Shown: in pieces, positions 33,560 to 44,414 of the stretch | Position numbering within the stretch: position 1 is the stretch's first letter | Layout of the letters: each line of letters starts with the position of its first letter | Assembly: GCF_048544455.1 (NCBI RefSeq) | Contig: NC_133538.1 | Location: 44,593,969 to 44,657,968, forward strand | Reading direction: 5' to 3' | DNA length: 64,000 nt | DNA from: Silene latifolia | Taxonomy: Eukaryota > Streptophyta > Magnoliopsida > Caryophyllales > Caryophyllaceae | Translations under genes and position numbers: made by a program | Notes under the pieces: generated by a model | Told to the model about the DNA's origin: nothing | Databases searched by the model: none | The model's input: the letters and a program-made list of their open reading frames with translations, nothing else

Positions 33560-35110
33560 CTCATCATCACCACCACCCGAAGTACCGCTCCGCCGACCCG
33601 ATCCCCGCAGATCCACCCCTGCTCCCGCTCCCGGGCCCACGTACCATGGGGTCAAGCCACCGTAAGGGAAGGACCGAGGTGCCCCCACGTCGACCGATCC
33701 ACCCCGTAGGCATGGAAAACCCCGAGTAGTTCCCAACTCCACTCCACCAAACCGGATGCGGTCCCTCGGTCCCTATCCCCCGAGTGTATGCCATCTCGTG
33801 CATGTTCCGAGTGTCAAAGTAGATGACACTCTCTCCGACAAGTAGCCGGACCGCGTCTCCGGGTGTTGAGATAGGGGTAGTACGGGAAAGGTTCTTTGCT
33901 TCTTCTTTGTGGTGCCTCCGGCTGTGGCCTAGTCCCCGAGGCCCTCTCCCTCACTCGACGGGGTCCCCTCACCACTCTGGGTCTCTCCACCCTCTGGACT
34001 TCCGCATTCTCGCCCTTCGTCGGCTCCGACATCTCCTGGAGGATGGTGCCATCAATGAGATAGGTCTGCAGCTGGCGGGGTGTATCCTCATCCTCCTCCT
34101 CCTCCTCCTCCTCATCGTCCCCATCCACAGTCACCACTGTCGGCTCTAAGGGCTCGTGGTGGGAGGTGCTCGGAGCCGGAATCTTCATCCAACTCTTGCC
34201 ATACACTCTCCATGCTAGGCTACCGTCAGCCAAGGTTCTCAACCATTTCAGGTCGAGGTAGTATTCACGATCCATGGTAGGCACAGGGGTAACTAGAGGC
34301 ACGTATGCCGAAGAGGCCTCAAAAGAGGTTAGCTTTTCAGCTAACCGAGTGGCAATAGCACCACAGCTCAAGTATCGAGAAGGAGAAGAAGCCATCAAGG
34401 CAAGAGCAGCACAAACTATGGAAGGAGCATTGAAGACCACTTTCTTGGTCCGCTCACGGGTTCGGTGCGACATCGAAGTAAGACCTCATGGTTGTTCAAC
34501 TTACTGATATCCTTTCTATCATAGAGGAGGTTTGAAAGAGAACGGAGGAAGATTCTCGGGGTGATGTGCTTTGAACGTCATTAATCAAAGATATTGCTCG
34601 AGGTGGGAGCTTGCTTCCCGGTCAAGCAAGGCATTAGGCGGCGACGCCGCACTCAGCTGGAATGTCGGTGATGGAGTCCTTGGGAGGCTTGGCCAACCCA
34701 AGGTGAGAGGCAAACAAATCCATGGTCAACAGAAAACTGGTATTCATCAATCTAAACTCAACAGTCTGACCCGCTGGGTCATAGTTAAAGGAACTCATGA
34801 ATTCTAGGGTAAGGAAGGGGTAAGTGTGCTTCCTCAGCCTATACAAACCAGTAAAACCCAAGGTCTCGAATATATGACGGACATCCGTCTCTATTTCCAA
34901 CTCTTCTAGCACACCGGTGTCTATACACTTTGTGGGTCTCATCTTGCGTTTTTGTAAAGCTACAAAACGCTCCCTTTGCTTAAAGTCAACAAAAACAACG
35001 AAGGGTACTCGAAATGCGGTACTACCGGTCCACTAGCCTCCCCCCTCTCAAGTGGATCAACCCTTCCCCGTTTACTCTGACGGGTTCCAAGGTTTAGTCT
35101 CGGCATCTGC
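33560..35110 (-). pseudogene. ATHILA ORF-1-like protein of the non-autonomous element
   Basis: Minus strand. The N-terminal part reads MPRLNLGTRQSKRGRVDP, and after a frame change VDFKQRERFVALQKRKMRPT leads to HTYPFLTLEFMSSFNYD and TVEFRLMNTSFLLTMDLFAS, HLGLAKPP. The LTLEFxSS...FRLxN...F..LLGL pattern resembles the ATHILA ORF-1 family of plant retrotransposons. A further segment (33814-34473) has APSIVCAALALMASSPSRYL, LKWLRTLADGSLAWRVYG, a run of acidic residues encoded by a TCC repeat (about 34095-34120), and an R/P-rich tail. Stops near 34510-34620 and a shift near 34960 break it. Its role is unknown; it is not a gag or pol product that I can recognise. Confidence 0.6.
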
Positions 35111-37469
35111 TTTAGACATATGTTCAAACAATTTATATAAACATGCAAGCATATACTTCATGTGATCTGGGTTCTATATACTTAGTAAGTTTACTAATTC
35201 ATCAACCAGTTCCATATTTGAAGCACATAAATCATGTCACCAAACTTAGTTGCTCAGCTAGGTACACATCAATTTTCCAACCATTCTCAGCATGTGAAGC
35301 ACATATTTCACGTTGTTACTTTGGGTATGAAAATAAGTATACATGTTCATTAGCAGTTTCTACGATTTCAACACACAAGTTCATATTATTACTACTCATA
35401 AGGCATAGTGGTGAAAGTAATTATTATGATGGCCGCATATGTTCAGCGAATTTGAATACCCTATCATGCTTCTAAGGGTTGTTCTAGTACATTGCTAATT
35501 ACATGTTACTAATTCAAGAGAATGAATAATTTATGACAAATCAATATCACCCTTCACTATTATGTAAAACAACTCAATCAAAATTTTCAGACGGTCTTTA
35601 CAGCTGTGAAAATTTGTGGCATGTATTCATCAATCATTGTTTCTATTATCATATTGAAGTTCAATTCATGCTTATATTGTCAATTACAACATCAATTTTC
35701 AAATTCTAAGTCACGAATTTCTCATAAGGCACTTTTAAGACGGAGTTTTAAGGCAACTTTCTAAGGGTAAAATCATCAAAATCTATCCTTCAACATGACA
35801 TAAACCGTAATTAAGGCTCAATTTTACTATCTAATCATTATAAAACAACCAAAAATCGATTTCAATTTGGAAACCCTAGAAATTTCGGGTTCCACTATTG
35901 CAATTTCTAATCTAATTTACAGCATATGATCACCAACAACCATGAAAAAGGAGGCATATGAATCATATTTCAACAATTAAAAGCACCAAATTGGCCATTA
36001 TCATCGAAATTTCAGATTGCTTTACTATTTTAACACATTCAAAGCAATAAACCATGTACATTAGGAAGAATAGCATACCTTGATTGAGGAACAAGTAGAG
36101 GAACGAAATTAAACTAAGAAATTAACCCCAAGAATCACTACTAACCCAAGAGAAAGAGAGGATTTGAGAGGAATTAAGGTTTTGAGAGAAGTTTAGATGT
36201 GAGAGTGCCGAAACATAGGGGAATAAGAAGAAGATATAGGAGGATTAGGGGATTTAAGAAAACCCGTAGAAATCACTGTACAGAAACCTACTCGATCGAG
36301 TGCCTGGGGTACTCGATCGAGTACCACCCTACTCGATCGAGTAGGAGCTAAATCATCGAGTAACTGCAGGAATTTTCCCACATCCCGACATCATAGCTTC
36401 CTAATTAGATCGAGTGAGGTCTACTCGGTCAAGTAAGTACTCGCACTCGGTCAAGTATAGTTAAGTACTCGATCAAAAATACGAAGTAACTTTGAAGATT
36501 CCTGCAAAAACAACACCGCGTGTCGATTCCAACTAAGTTCGGAATTCGACACTAATCATCGCATTCAATCACGTTTTATAACCATCGTCACACCAAATAC
36601 AACTCTCCAACAACTAAGAGACATATCACGTTACGTTATACAAATTACCCAACTCGGTCTACCTGTCACCGAGTTATGTATAAATCTAGCCGTGTCATTT
36701 TATTACATTTAAACTTACTTTACATGCTATTACTGAACTCGTGTTTACATCAAATTGAAACGTATAGTTCACATTAATTCCCCATATTTACTTATCACAT
36801 AATTATATACTTTGCAAATCACTTAATCAATTATGTCTTACATGTTATTCTAAGCAATCTATTTTGCATAATTCAAATATTTCGCAGCGGAAAAATTTCA
36901 ACTAGCTAATAAAGCATATACACATTACCATATACCGTGATTCGAATTATTACTCATCCATACTATAATTATCATTATAGTCATCTCAGTAGGATCTACA
37001 AGCTCACTTACAACTTCCGTCATCATAAATTCTATGGCAACTACCCACGTGTTCACTATTCATATTACACATTCGATTTCACACTTTCACGCATCTCCAT
37101 GACGAGAAATTTCGTCATGCATCACATAGCTATCATATAGGCTCACCAATCATTCAAAGAACTCCATAACTTCGTCAACAATTACCATATTCGATCCAAG
37201 CATTACTATCACACCGCTATTAATCCTAACAAAACTTAACCGGAGGTACTCCGGCACAATTAACATACATAGCACACATAGACACACGGACTCCACATTC
37301 CCATCCCATGTGACTGGCTTAAGCGTCATGGGGCCAAGATTTTGAAATGAGGGCGCCTACTCACCCAAAATCTAGCATCAGCCGGGGCTCCCATTACACA
37401 TACACCAGGTTCATTTTATTAGACTCTCTACATTCGTTATGTTCATTTGTTACAGGTTCCAAAATCGTC
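35111..37469 (-). other. Non-coding interior, 5' side
   Basis: A leader-like region between the primer site and the ORF. It is AT-rich with no convincing reading frame and holds a palindrome array at 36291-36345 with degenerate copies to 36475. Confidence 0.6.
36291..36475. repeat. Phased CTCGATCGAG array (internal, right)
   Basis: Perfect copies start at 36291, 36312 and 36332 (spacings 21 and 20 bp). Weakened forms such as AAATCATCGAG, TAGATCGAG and CTCGGTCAAG follow to about 36475, as if an array is decaying. Confidence 0.85.
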
Positions 37470-37481
37470 GCTCTGATACCA
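37470..37481 (-). promoter_or_regulatory. Primer binding site (tRNA-iMet) of the non-autonomous element
   Basis: The minus strand reads TGGTATCAGAGC three bases inside the right LTR, the standard plant initiator-Met site. Confidence 0.85.
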
Positions 37482-37484
37482 CTT

Positions 37485-38749
37485 TGTAACACCCCCATAT
37501 TCAGAGGAGCCTTAACTAGGCCTTCCTTAGCATATAAGGGCGTCACCATCTCGGTTGCCCGAGGAAAGTAATTATCAAACGTCAATGAAAGAACTATTAA
37601 GTTGTGTTACAAGTGACTTAAACCAAAATACAACACAAAGGTACAACTCAAGGACTACTCGCTATGACCATCATAACTTGTGAAGACTCATCCCCGCCCG
37701 AAACCATTTATCAAGATCATCAACACCTGCTAAGACCGACTGCTCACCATAAGGGATCACGGCAGACACATAACAAACAACCACACAAGGTCAGTACTGA
37801 GATAAGACAAGACAACTACAAACAACAATACAAACAGTGACACTAGTCCCAACTGCAATCTCAACAATCCATCCAAACCTGTCACTGACTGTCCACTGGA
37901 CCAATCCTGCCAGTGGGGGACCGCAGCCGTTCCCACCTAAGCCCCGCTCATCAAACGAGCGACAACCCTGTCCCATTAATGTGCACATCCCCTTTCGTGG
38001 CGGGTTCCACGAAGGGCGAAACTAGGCGTGAAGTCACTCCCGCAAGTGACCCCACTCGGCGAGAACGCATCTCGAGAACCATCACCATAATCACGACCAC
38101 CAACACAAAGACAATCAATTACCATGCCAAACAACCACAATACTAACATAACGACCGACACACTAGACTATCTACGAAAACCGAGTAGGCGAACCTACCT
38201 TTAAGCGACCGCAACCAATCCATGCCGAAGCGATAACACATCCAAAGAACCAAGCAACGCCTATTACCATCATGCGAATATCTATTACTAACAATCAAAC
38301 CCTAACTATAGAGACAAGGACACGGACGATGATTGTGACATACCTATAGGGAGAGACAAGGCAAAAGACCGCTACCCGACTCAAGAGACGCTCTTCTAAG
38401 GCACACGGATCTTCACAAAGGCTTCCATGGAGGTTTTGAGGTGAAGGGAAGGGAAAGAGGCGACTGAAGGATAGGAGGAAAGTGGCGGAAGTGATTTGCG
38501 GATTTAACAAAACGCGATATAAAACCCTCGCTGAAAACCAGGCACTCGATCGAGTACCCAACCTACTCGATCGAGTGGCCCCCTACTCGATCGAGTACCC
38601 TAGCTACTCGATCGAGTAGCCTCTACTCTATCGAGTATCACTCTTAGAACGCACCCCAAGATGGTCTTGGCACACTTCCCTAAGGTTACTCCCGCTCCCC
38701 AAGGACAGTCAACGCTGGTCAAAGGATCCCTAAAAGGGCGGGTATTACA
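37485..38749 (-). repeat. 5' LTR of the non-autonomous element
   Basis: 1265 bp. It contains the counterpart of the left LTR palindrome array at about 38544-38634 with the same spacings. It differs from the left LTR mainly at CG sites and in small indels (see findings). Confidence 0.9.
38544..38634. repeat. Phased CTCGATCGAG array (non-autonomous element, right LTR)
   Basis: Four perfect copies and one CTCTATCGAG variant, spaced as in the left LTR at 31920-32010. Confidence 0.92.
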
Positions 38750-38754
38750 CCCTC

Positions 38755-40797
38755 ATTGCGTCGAAACCTTGTGTCTGGTGCCTTGTTAAACAAAGCTGGT
38801 TTGAAACTTGTTTTTTAGGCTGACAAGATGGTAATGTCGCGTAATGGGGAATTTGTGGGTAAGGGTTATCTTTCTGGGGGTCTTTTTGTATTGAACTCTG
38901 ATTCTGCTATTAATAATATTGCATCTTCTTCTGCTTATATCGCTGAGTCTGTTGATGTTTGGCATGGTAGGTTAGGTCATGTAAATGTGGGTTATATTAA
39001 AAAACTTAGAACTATGAGTTTAATTCCGAGTTTGACGAGTCAAGAATTCTCTAAATGTGCTAGCTGTGTTGAAGCTAAGTTTACAAAGAAGCCTAGTAAA
39101 CCTGTGACTACTAGGAACACGAGTCTTCTTGAGTTAATCCACACCGACCTGGCTGACTTTAAAAATGTTGCAAGTAGAGGTGGCAAGAATTATTATGTTA
39201 CGTTTATAGATGACTGTTCTAGATACACCCGTGTCTATTTGCTTAAGACTAAAGATAAAGCAGAACAATCTTTTATAAACTTTAAGAATGAAGTTGAGAA
39301 TCAACTTGACAGAAAAATTAAAAGGGTAAGGTCTGATAGAGGTGGTGAGTATAAATCCAGTTATCTAGCTGACTTTTGTGCTGCAAACGGTTTAATACAT
39401 GAGACTAGTCCACCTTACTTACCCCAATCCAATGGTGTAGCTGAATGTAAAAATAGAACCTTAAAAGAAATGATGAATACTATGCTTTTAAGTTCTGGCC
39501 TATCTGACGATATGTGGGGGGAAGCAATTCTTTCAGCTTGTCACATTCTTAACCGTGTACCTCATAAGAAAATTGACAAGACACCCTACAAGATTTGGAA
39601 AGGCTATCCTCCTAACCTGAGCTTCCTTAGGGTATGGGGGTGTTTGGCTAAAGTGGGTTTACCTGATTTTAGGAGACCTACCGTTGGACCTAAGACCTAT
39701 GATTGTGTGTTTATAGGTTATGCTCAAAATACCTCTGCTTATAGATTTATGTCTTTGAGTGATCGTTCTATATCTGAAGCTAGAGATGCTGAATTTTTTG
39801 AGCATGTTTTTCCTTTTCATAAAACTGTTGTACCATCTCCTAGTTTACCTGTTGCATCTTCTGATATGTCTTCACATGCTAGTGCTAGCACTTCTACTGA
39901 TGTTTCTGTTGAACCTAGAAAAAGTAAAAGACATAGATGCCCAAAGAACTTTGGTGATGATTATGATACAACTATGTTGTCTGAACTTGGATACACTGTT
40001 TGTGCTAGTGATGAGTTTGTTTCAGCTTTTTTAATAGAAGATGACCCAAAAACCTATAGTGAGGCAATGAAATCCATTGATGCTACTTTTTGGAAAGATG
40101 CTATTAAAAGTGAACTTGACTCTATTGTGTCAAATCAGACTTGGGAGTTGACTGATTTACCTAAAGGTAGTAAACCCATTACGAGTAAATGGATCTTTAA
40201 AAAGAAAATGAGCCCGGTACAATATAGAGGTTCAAAGCTAGACTTGTAGTTGGAGGCTTTACACAAAAGAAGGGTAATGATTATTTTGATACTTACTCTC
40301 CTGTGACCAAAATTTCGACCATTAGGACTCTTGTCGCCTTAGCTGTTATTCATAACCTTGTTATACATCAGATGGATGTTAAAACTGCCTTTTTGAATGG
40401 TGAACTAAGGGAAGAGATCTATATGTCTCAACCTGAAGGTTTTGTGATTGAGGGTCAAAAGAGTAAAGTGTGTAAACTGAACAAGTCACTTTATGGACTG
40501 AAACAAGCACCTAAACAGTGGTATGAGAAATTTAACAACACTTTGATAAGTAATGGCTATGTGGTTAACAATTCTGATTCATGTGTTTATTCAAAAATAA
40601 TAGGATCTGATTGTGTAATTATATGCCTATATGTTGATAACATGTTAATACTTGGTAATAATTTGGAGGTGATAATTAGAACTAAAGAATTTTTGTCATC
40701 ACAATTTGAGATGAAGGACTTAGGAGAAGCTGATGTTATCCTAGGAGTTAAGGTCATCCGAAACCCCAATGGAATCTGTCTAAGTCAATCTCATTAA
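38755..40797 (+). pseudogene. pol: Copia element A pol: integrase and reverse transcriptase
   Basis: After the nested element the frame resumes with LLNKAGLKLVF, meets a stop near 38818, then runs cleanly from 38828 to 40249. It carries VWHGRLGHVN, the integrase motifs HTDLADF, FIDDCSRY, SDRGGEYKS and LPQSNGVAE, and the start of RT ([18 protein letters not shown]). A frameshift near 40215 breaks the RT, which resumes at 40303 with [20 protein letters not shown] and [14 protein letters not shown]. The RT active site reads LYVDNMLI in place of YVDD, a loss of a catalytic aspartate. A stop follows at 40795-40797. Confidence 0.88.
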
Positions 40798-40806
40798 GTT
40801 GAAAAA

Positions 40807-41586
40807 GTGTTGAGAAAGTTTAACTGCTTTGATGATGTGCCTGCTAGAACACCCTATGATCCTAGTGTACCTTTGTGTAAAAACTTGGGCAAGAGTGTTT
40901 CCCAAGAAGAGTATGCTAAAATTCTAGGTAGTGTGATGTTTTTAATGAACTGTACTCGACCAGATATTGCTTATGCAGTTAGTAGACTGAGTCGTTATAC
41001 ACATAACCCTAGTAATGAACATTGGAATGCTCTTCGTCGTTTACTAAAGTACCTAAAAGGAACATCTGACTTATGTTTGCATTATAGCAAATTTCCTGCT
41101 GTGTTAGAGGGATATTGTGATGCGAACTGGGTTGCAGGTAACGATGAGATCTGTTCTACTAGTGGTAATGTCTTTACCATGGGTGGAAGTGCTATATCGT
41201 GGAAGTCCTCTAAACAGACTTGTATCGCACGCTCTACCATGGAATCTGAGTTCATAGCTCTTGAGTTGGCAGGACAAGAGGCTGAATGGTTGAGAAACCT
41301 TTTAGCTGATATACCAGTGTGGGGCGGACGGCTAACACCGGTCTCCCTACACTGTGACTCGCAGGCTGCTATTGGTGTTGCAAAGAATAGTGTCTACAAT
41401 TCAAAGAAGAGACACATTCGAATAAGGCACACTGCAGTTAGACAACTCCAAGACAACGGAGTGATTGCTTTGGACTATGTGAAATTCGAAAACAATCTTG
41501 CTGATCTCTTTCCTAAAGGGCTGGCTAGGAGACTAGTCGTTGATACGTCGAGGGGAATGGGGCTTAAGTCCTTAGGTCAAGAGTGA
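40807..41586 (+). pseudogene. pol: Copia element A RT C-terminus and RNase H
   Basis: In frame with the preceding RT but after its stop. It includes [20 protein letters not shown] and the RNase H motifs [43 protein letters not shown] and [11 protein letters not shown], ending SLGQE. All RNase H landmarks are present. Confidence 0.88.
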
Positions 41587-42062
41587 GACTTGACTAGGTA
41601 TTTAGCTTCTATTCCTATGGCGTTGTATGATTCATAGCCTCTATGGTGGTGCTTTTGAGACGCACTTGATGGATCATACACCAGGTTGGACTTAGTCCTT
41701 AATGACTCATGTGAGAAGTGCTATTGAGAAGCACTTGAGTCACCTACGTAGGTGTAACGATCATTAGACTATGAGAAGTCTTCTGAACACATTTATTAGT
41801 ACCGAGGTAAACGCATAACTCTAAAAGAACGCGTTGCACTTTCGCGAAATGATCTTAATCTGAAGGTATGATATGTGTTGTGGGGGGTATCGACCGAAGC
41901 TCAGCTAGGAATTCAAATCACAAGATATTCTCTCGCTGTAAGTAAGTTGTTTCCTCATTGCACTAAAGTGTCAATTCAAATCGAAAGATATTGATACCTA
42001 AGTATCCAATCCTTCCTTTACCCAGGAATTTCTTCTCTTTCTCTTCCCCATCAGTGGGGGAT
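41587..42062 (+). other. 3' non-coding region of element A with structured segment
   Basis: About 476 bp between pol and the 3' LTR. It begins with three successive hairpin-forming segments (about 41610-41742) that recur in element B. The polypurine tract AGTGGGGGAT ends it. Confidence 0.7.
41703..41742 (+). promoter_or_regulatory. Bulged 3' hairpin of element A
   Basis: Outer stem TGACTC/GAGTCA (41703-41708 and 41737-41742), a 7-nt bulge ATGTGAG on the 5' side only, inner stem AAGTGCT/AGCACTT (41716-41722 and 41730-41736) and a 7-nt loop. Element B has the same layout at 49907-49945 with a compensated outer stem. Confidence 0.65.
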
Positions 42063-42861
42063 TATTGGAAATGATGGCTTGCTAAAGCAACTTTCAACAA
42101 TTGCTTTTTGATTGTTTGACATCCCACATCGGTGGAATATAGCTTCCACTCTTGGCTTATATATCAACTTGTTCTATATTGGTTAAGTGAGTGGACAAAA
42201 GGGGCTTTTGTTGTAAGTCTTGGGCCTGTGGGTTTGGGTCCAAACACACACACGCGCGCGCCGGCCCGGCCCGGCCCGGCTCGAGCTCGGGCTCGGGTTT
42301 GGGTTTGGGTAGAGCACCTGCGGTGCGGGCCAAAGGCCCTTTTACCTTTTTGCTCTTGTGTGTAATGGGCTGTCTACATTCATTCTGTTTGGTGGTTGAG
42401 TGTGTTGATTTAGTCAGTCAATTGAGACTGTTAGTGCCTGCGATTAAGGAGCTTAATCTGCCCACTAACTCGGTCTTAACTGCTGCTTTTGTGGAGCGGT
42501 TTTGGTGTGCTGTTGCTCTATTTTTACTATAAATAGAGCAACCTGTTTCACTTCTAAAACACACAGAAAATCAACTCTCTTCACTTCTCTTCGTCTTCTC
42601 TGCTCTCTCATAATTTCTGGGTATTGCTGATTTTATCGTTCCAAGTCTCACAGTTCTGAGTGGGCGGAACTGTGTGGGGACTGTAGTGTTAACCTTGGGG
42701 AACTACCGGCACTAGCTGATCGCCACCACGGTCGTACCGGAGAAATAGTTTTCAAGGCAGTGGCTTCTACCACGGCACTACTTTCGGGTTTTACTTTTTG
42801 ATCGCTTATAATTCCTCTGGTATTTCTATTCTCCTTATGTTTCTGCATCTCTCGAATAACA
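42063..42861 (+). repeat. 3' LTR of copia element A
   Basis: 799 bp, begins TATTGGAAATGATGG (TG changed to TA) and ends CTCTCGAATAACA, followed by target duplication CCCTA. Confidence 0.92.
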
Positions 42862-42866
42862 CCCTA

Positions 42867-43358
42867 CATCAACACTGTCACCTTTGAGTCTTTCACCACC
42901 AATTGAAACAACCATCTCGATGTCGGAATCGAACTATCTACAGACAGCCCGCAACCCCATCATTCACACTCACCTTCTGTCGTCGAACTCCAATAATCGT
43001 GCATCACCCATCTACTAGCCTTTCCTCTGATTCGACCACCGTGCTTCAGGATGCACCTCGCGTTTTGATCTGAATTCCGTATGTCGATGGCGGAAGGGTA
43101 GCTGCTGGTTGTTTGATTTATGGGCTCGGGGTTTTATCTGAATTCCGGATGTCGATGGCAGATTTAGGGCTCACTGCTGGTACGGGAATGGAGATGATGT
43201 GAAATGGTGATGATGGCTGACGAAATGAAGGTGGGTGATGAATGAAGTTGAACGGAGATGAGTTGATGGTGGGTGCTTGTGGGTTCAAAATGATGTTTGC
43301 TGATAGGGTTGAAGAAGAGTTTGTCGAGTAACCAAATGAATAGGGGGTTCACATGGTT
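42867..43358. other. Right arm of the second inverted-repeat element, no gene
   Basis: Continues the sequence interrupted by element A. It contains a short duplication (gaattccggatgtcgatggc-like at about 43074 and 43140). No coding sequence is recognised. Confidence 0.4.
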
Positions 43359-43565
43359 TTTTTTTTTTTTTGAAAATAATCCCAACTTGGGACTATATTA
43401 TATTATAACGATCATGCGAACATAACTCGACAACCCAACTTGGGACTGAATCATCCGAGAAACGCATAGATGATCCACTGGGACAGTGATGTGCCAACTC
43501 ATGCGCGACCCGATTGAAATCCCGGCTAACATGACAACAAAGTTGACCTTGCCCCTCCCTTTACT
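43359..43565 (-). pseudogene. LINE 3' end: RNase H remnant with poly(A)
   Basis: On the minus strand VSRDFNRVAHELAHHCPSG, then MRFSDDSVPSWVVELCSHD ends at a stop and is followed by a short 3' region and a poly(A) run (T run at 43359-43373 on the plus strand). The RxxNRVAHELA motif is the C-terminus of the RNase H domain in plant L1-type LINEs. It is strongly 5'-truncated. Confidence 0.7.
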
Positions 43566-43789
43566 TGAAATCGCTCTATTTGACTTGTTTTAATCCGTCT
43601 TTTCCGACTCGGATACCTTCATGATTTTCCGTCTTTATCACGAGCTAATGCCTAAAAATTATATTAATAATGTCGGAGTTGTGATGGTGGTGAGCAGAAT
43701 CTGGAAATGGAGAAAAAGGAAGAAGTTTGGTTATAAAAAGAACGAGGCGAGTGGTGACCTAATGAAACCGGTCAAAAAATTGGGTAAGT

Positions 43790-43920
43790 TTGTTCTGGGA
43801 AGAAAGAGGGATAAGATGGATTTAATTGGAATTACCGATAGGATGGAGTGTTATTTGCAGGGCACCCATATGATGGATTTAATTGGAACTACCGGAGTGT
43901 TATTTGCAAGGCACCCATAG
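43790..43920. repeat. Right terminal repeat of the second inverted-repeat element
   Basis: Contains two copies of a block GGAGTGTTATTTGCA(A/G)GGC-CCCATA and matches the left arm at 28590-28690 in reverse. Confidence 0.45.
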
Positions 43921-44094
43921 GATGGATTATTCTCATGAAATAATCCATTGCTTAATTGCTATCAACTTACGAATTAATTTATACTGCTAAGTAATTGTTT
44001 GCCTTTTTTATTATTTGTGAAAGGTATTTGAATCAAAGATTAACAAATACGGAGTTATTGTGATCGTAGCGACTAGCGAGTATTTTACAATTAA

Positions 44095-44405
44095 GTTTGG
44101 GATATTCTCTCGTGTACCCCTGAACTTTTTCGTTTTCTATGGTGTACCCCTCGTTTTTCGCAAAAAAACTTTGACCGACAATAATTCTCTATTACGAGTT
44201 TAGAAAACGGTAATTTTTTTTTCCAAACCAGTTATCTCGTCAAAGCCTTCAATTTCGAAAAAAAATTCACCGCTTTTTGAACTCTTAGCCGGTAGTTATG
44301 GTTGGTCAAACATTTTTTAACGAATAAACTTTGACTGACCATAATTCCCGACTACGAGTTGAGACGACGGTGAATTTTTTTTCAAACAAAAGATCAATCA
44401 AAACC
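44095..44405. repeat. MITE-like repeat with internal duplications
   Basis: Begins with GTGTACCCCT and holds a ~55-bp block twice in direct orientation (CTTTGACCGACAATAATTCT and CTTTGACTGACCATAATTCC) plus an inverted version (TTATGGTTGGTCAAACATTT). A GGGGTACACATGAG end of similar type lies at about 60950. It ends beside an exon of the TolB-like remnant, as if inserted in its intron. Confidence 0.4.
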
Positions 44406-44414
44406 GTATTTTAA

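Larger units (their letters stand above)
30864..38749 (-). mobile_element. Non-autonomous LTR retrotransposon with an ATHILA ORF-1-like gene
   Basis: LTRs of 1261 and 1265 bp (plus-strand ends TGTAACACCC and GGGTATTACA) flanked by perfect CCCTC duplications. The minus-strand initiator-Met primer site beside the right LTR and a polypurine tract (TTTAAGGGGGGAAGAC) beside the left LTR fix the orientation. The 5.36-kb interior shows no protease, reverse transcriptase, RNase H or integrase motifs; its only coding signal is the ORF at 33560-35110. TGTAATACCC ends plus an iMet site recall Tekay/Del-type elements. It is most likely mobilised in trans. Confidence 0.8.
28857..42861 (+). mobile_element. 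Ty1/copia element A (structured-RNA lineage), split by a nested element
   Basis: LTRs of 793 and 799 bp (about 98% alike by eye) flanked by CCCTA at 28852-28856 and 42862-42866. Gag, protease, integrase, RT and RNase H are present in order. Its protease region is interrupted at 30864-38749 by a minus-strand LTR element with its own TSD. Without the insert it is about 6.1 kb, the same size as element B at 44943. No tRNA-type primer site follows the LTR. The 3' LTR starts TATTGG in place of TGTTGG. Confidence 0.92.
28585..43920. mobile_element. Second old inverted-repeat element hosting a copia nest
   Basis: Left sequence at about 28590-28690 (ATAATCCATCCTATGAGTG, TGCAAATAACACTC) reappears in reverse at about 43790-43915, where part of it is duplicated. 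The terminal motif (ATTATTTCATG...AATAATCC) resembles that of the 3341-27473 element, suggesting a related family. The exact ends and target duplication are not resolved. The copia element 28857-42861 and a LINE 3' end (43359-43565) lie inside. Confidence 0.4.

Noticed and set aside
33567-33803. Minus-strand G/W-rich ORF
   Set aside because: May be the C-terminal continuation of the ATHILA ORF-1-like protein in a shifted frame; not supported as a separate gene.
42132-42532. Overlapping plus-strand ORFs in the copia LTR
   Set aside because: They fall in the LTR of element A, are also present in the other LTR, and reflect the GC-rich repeat block.
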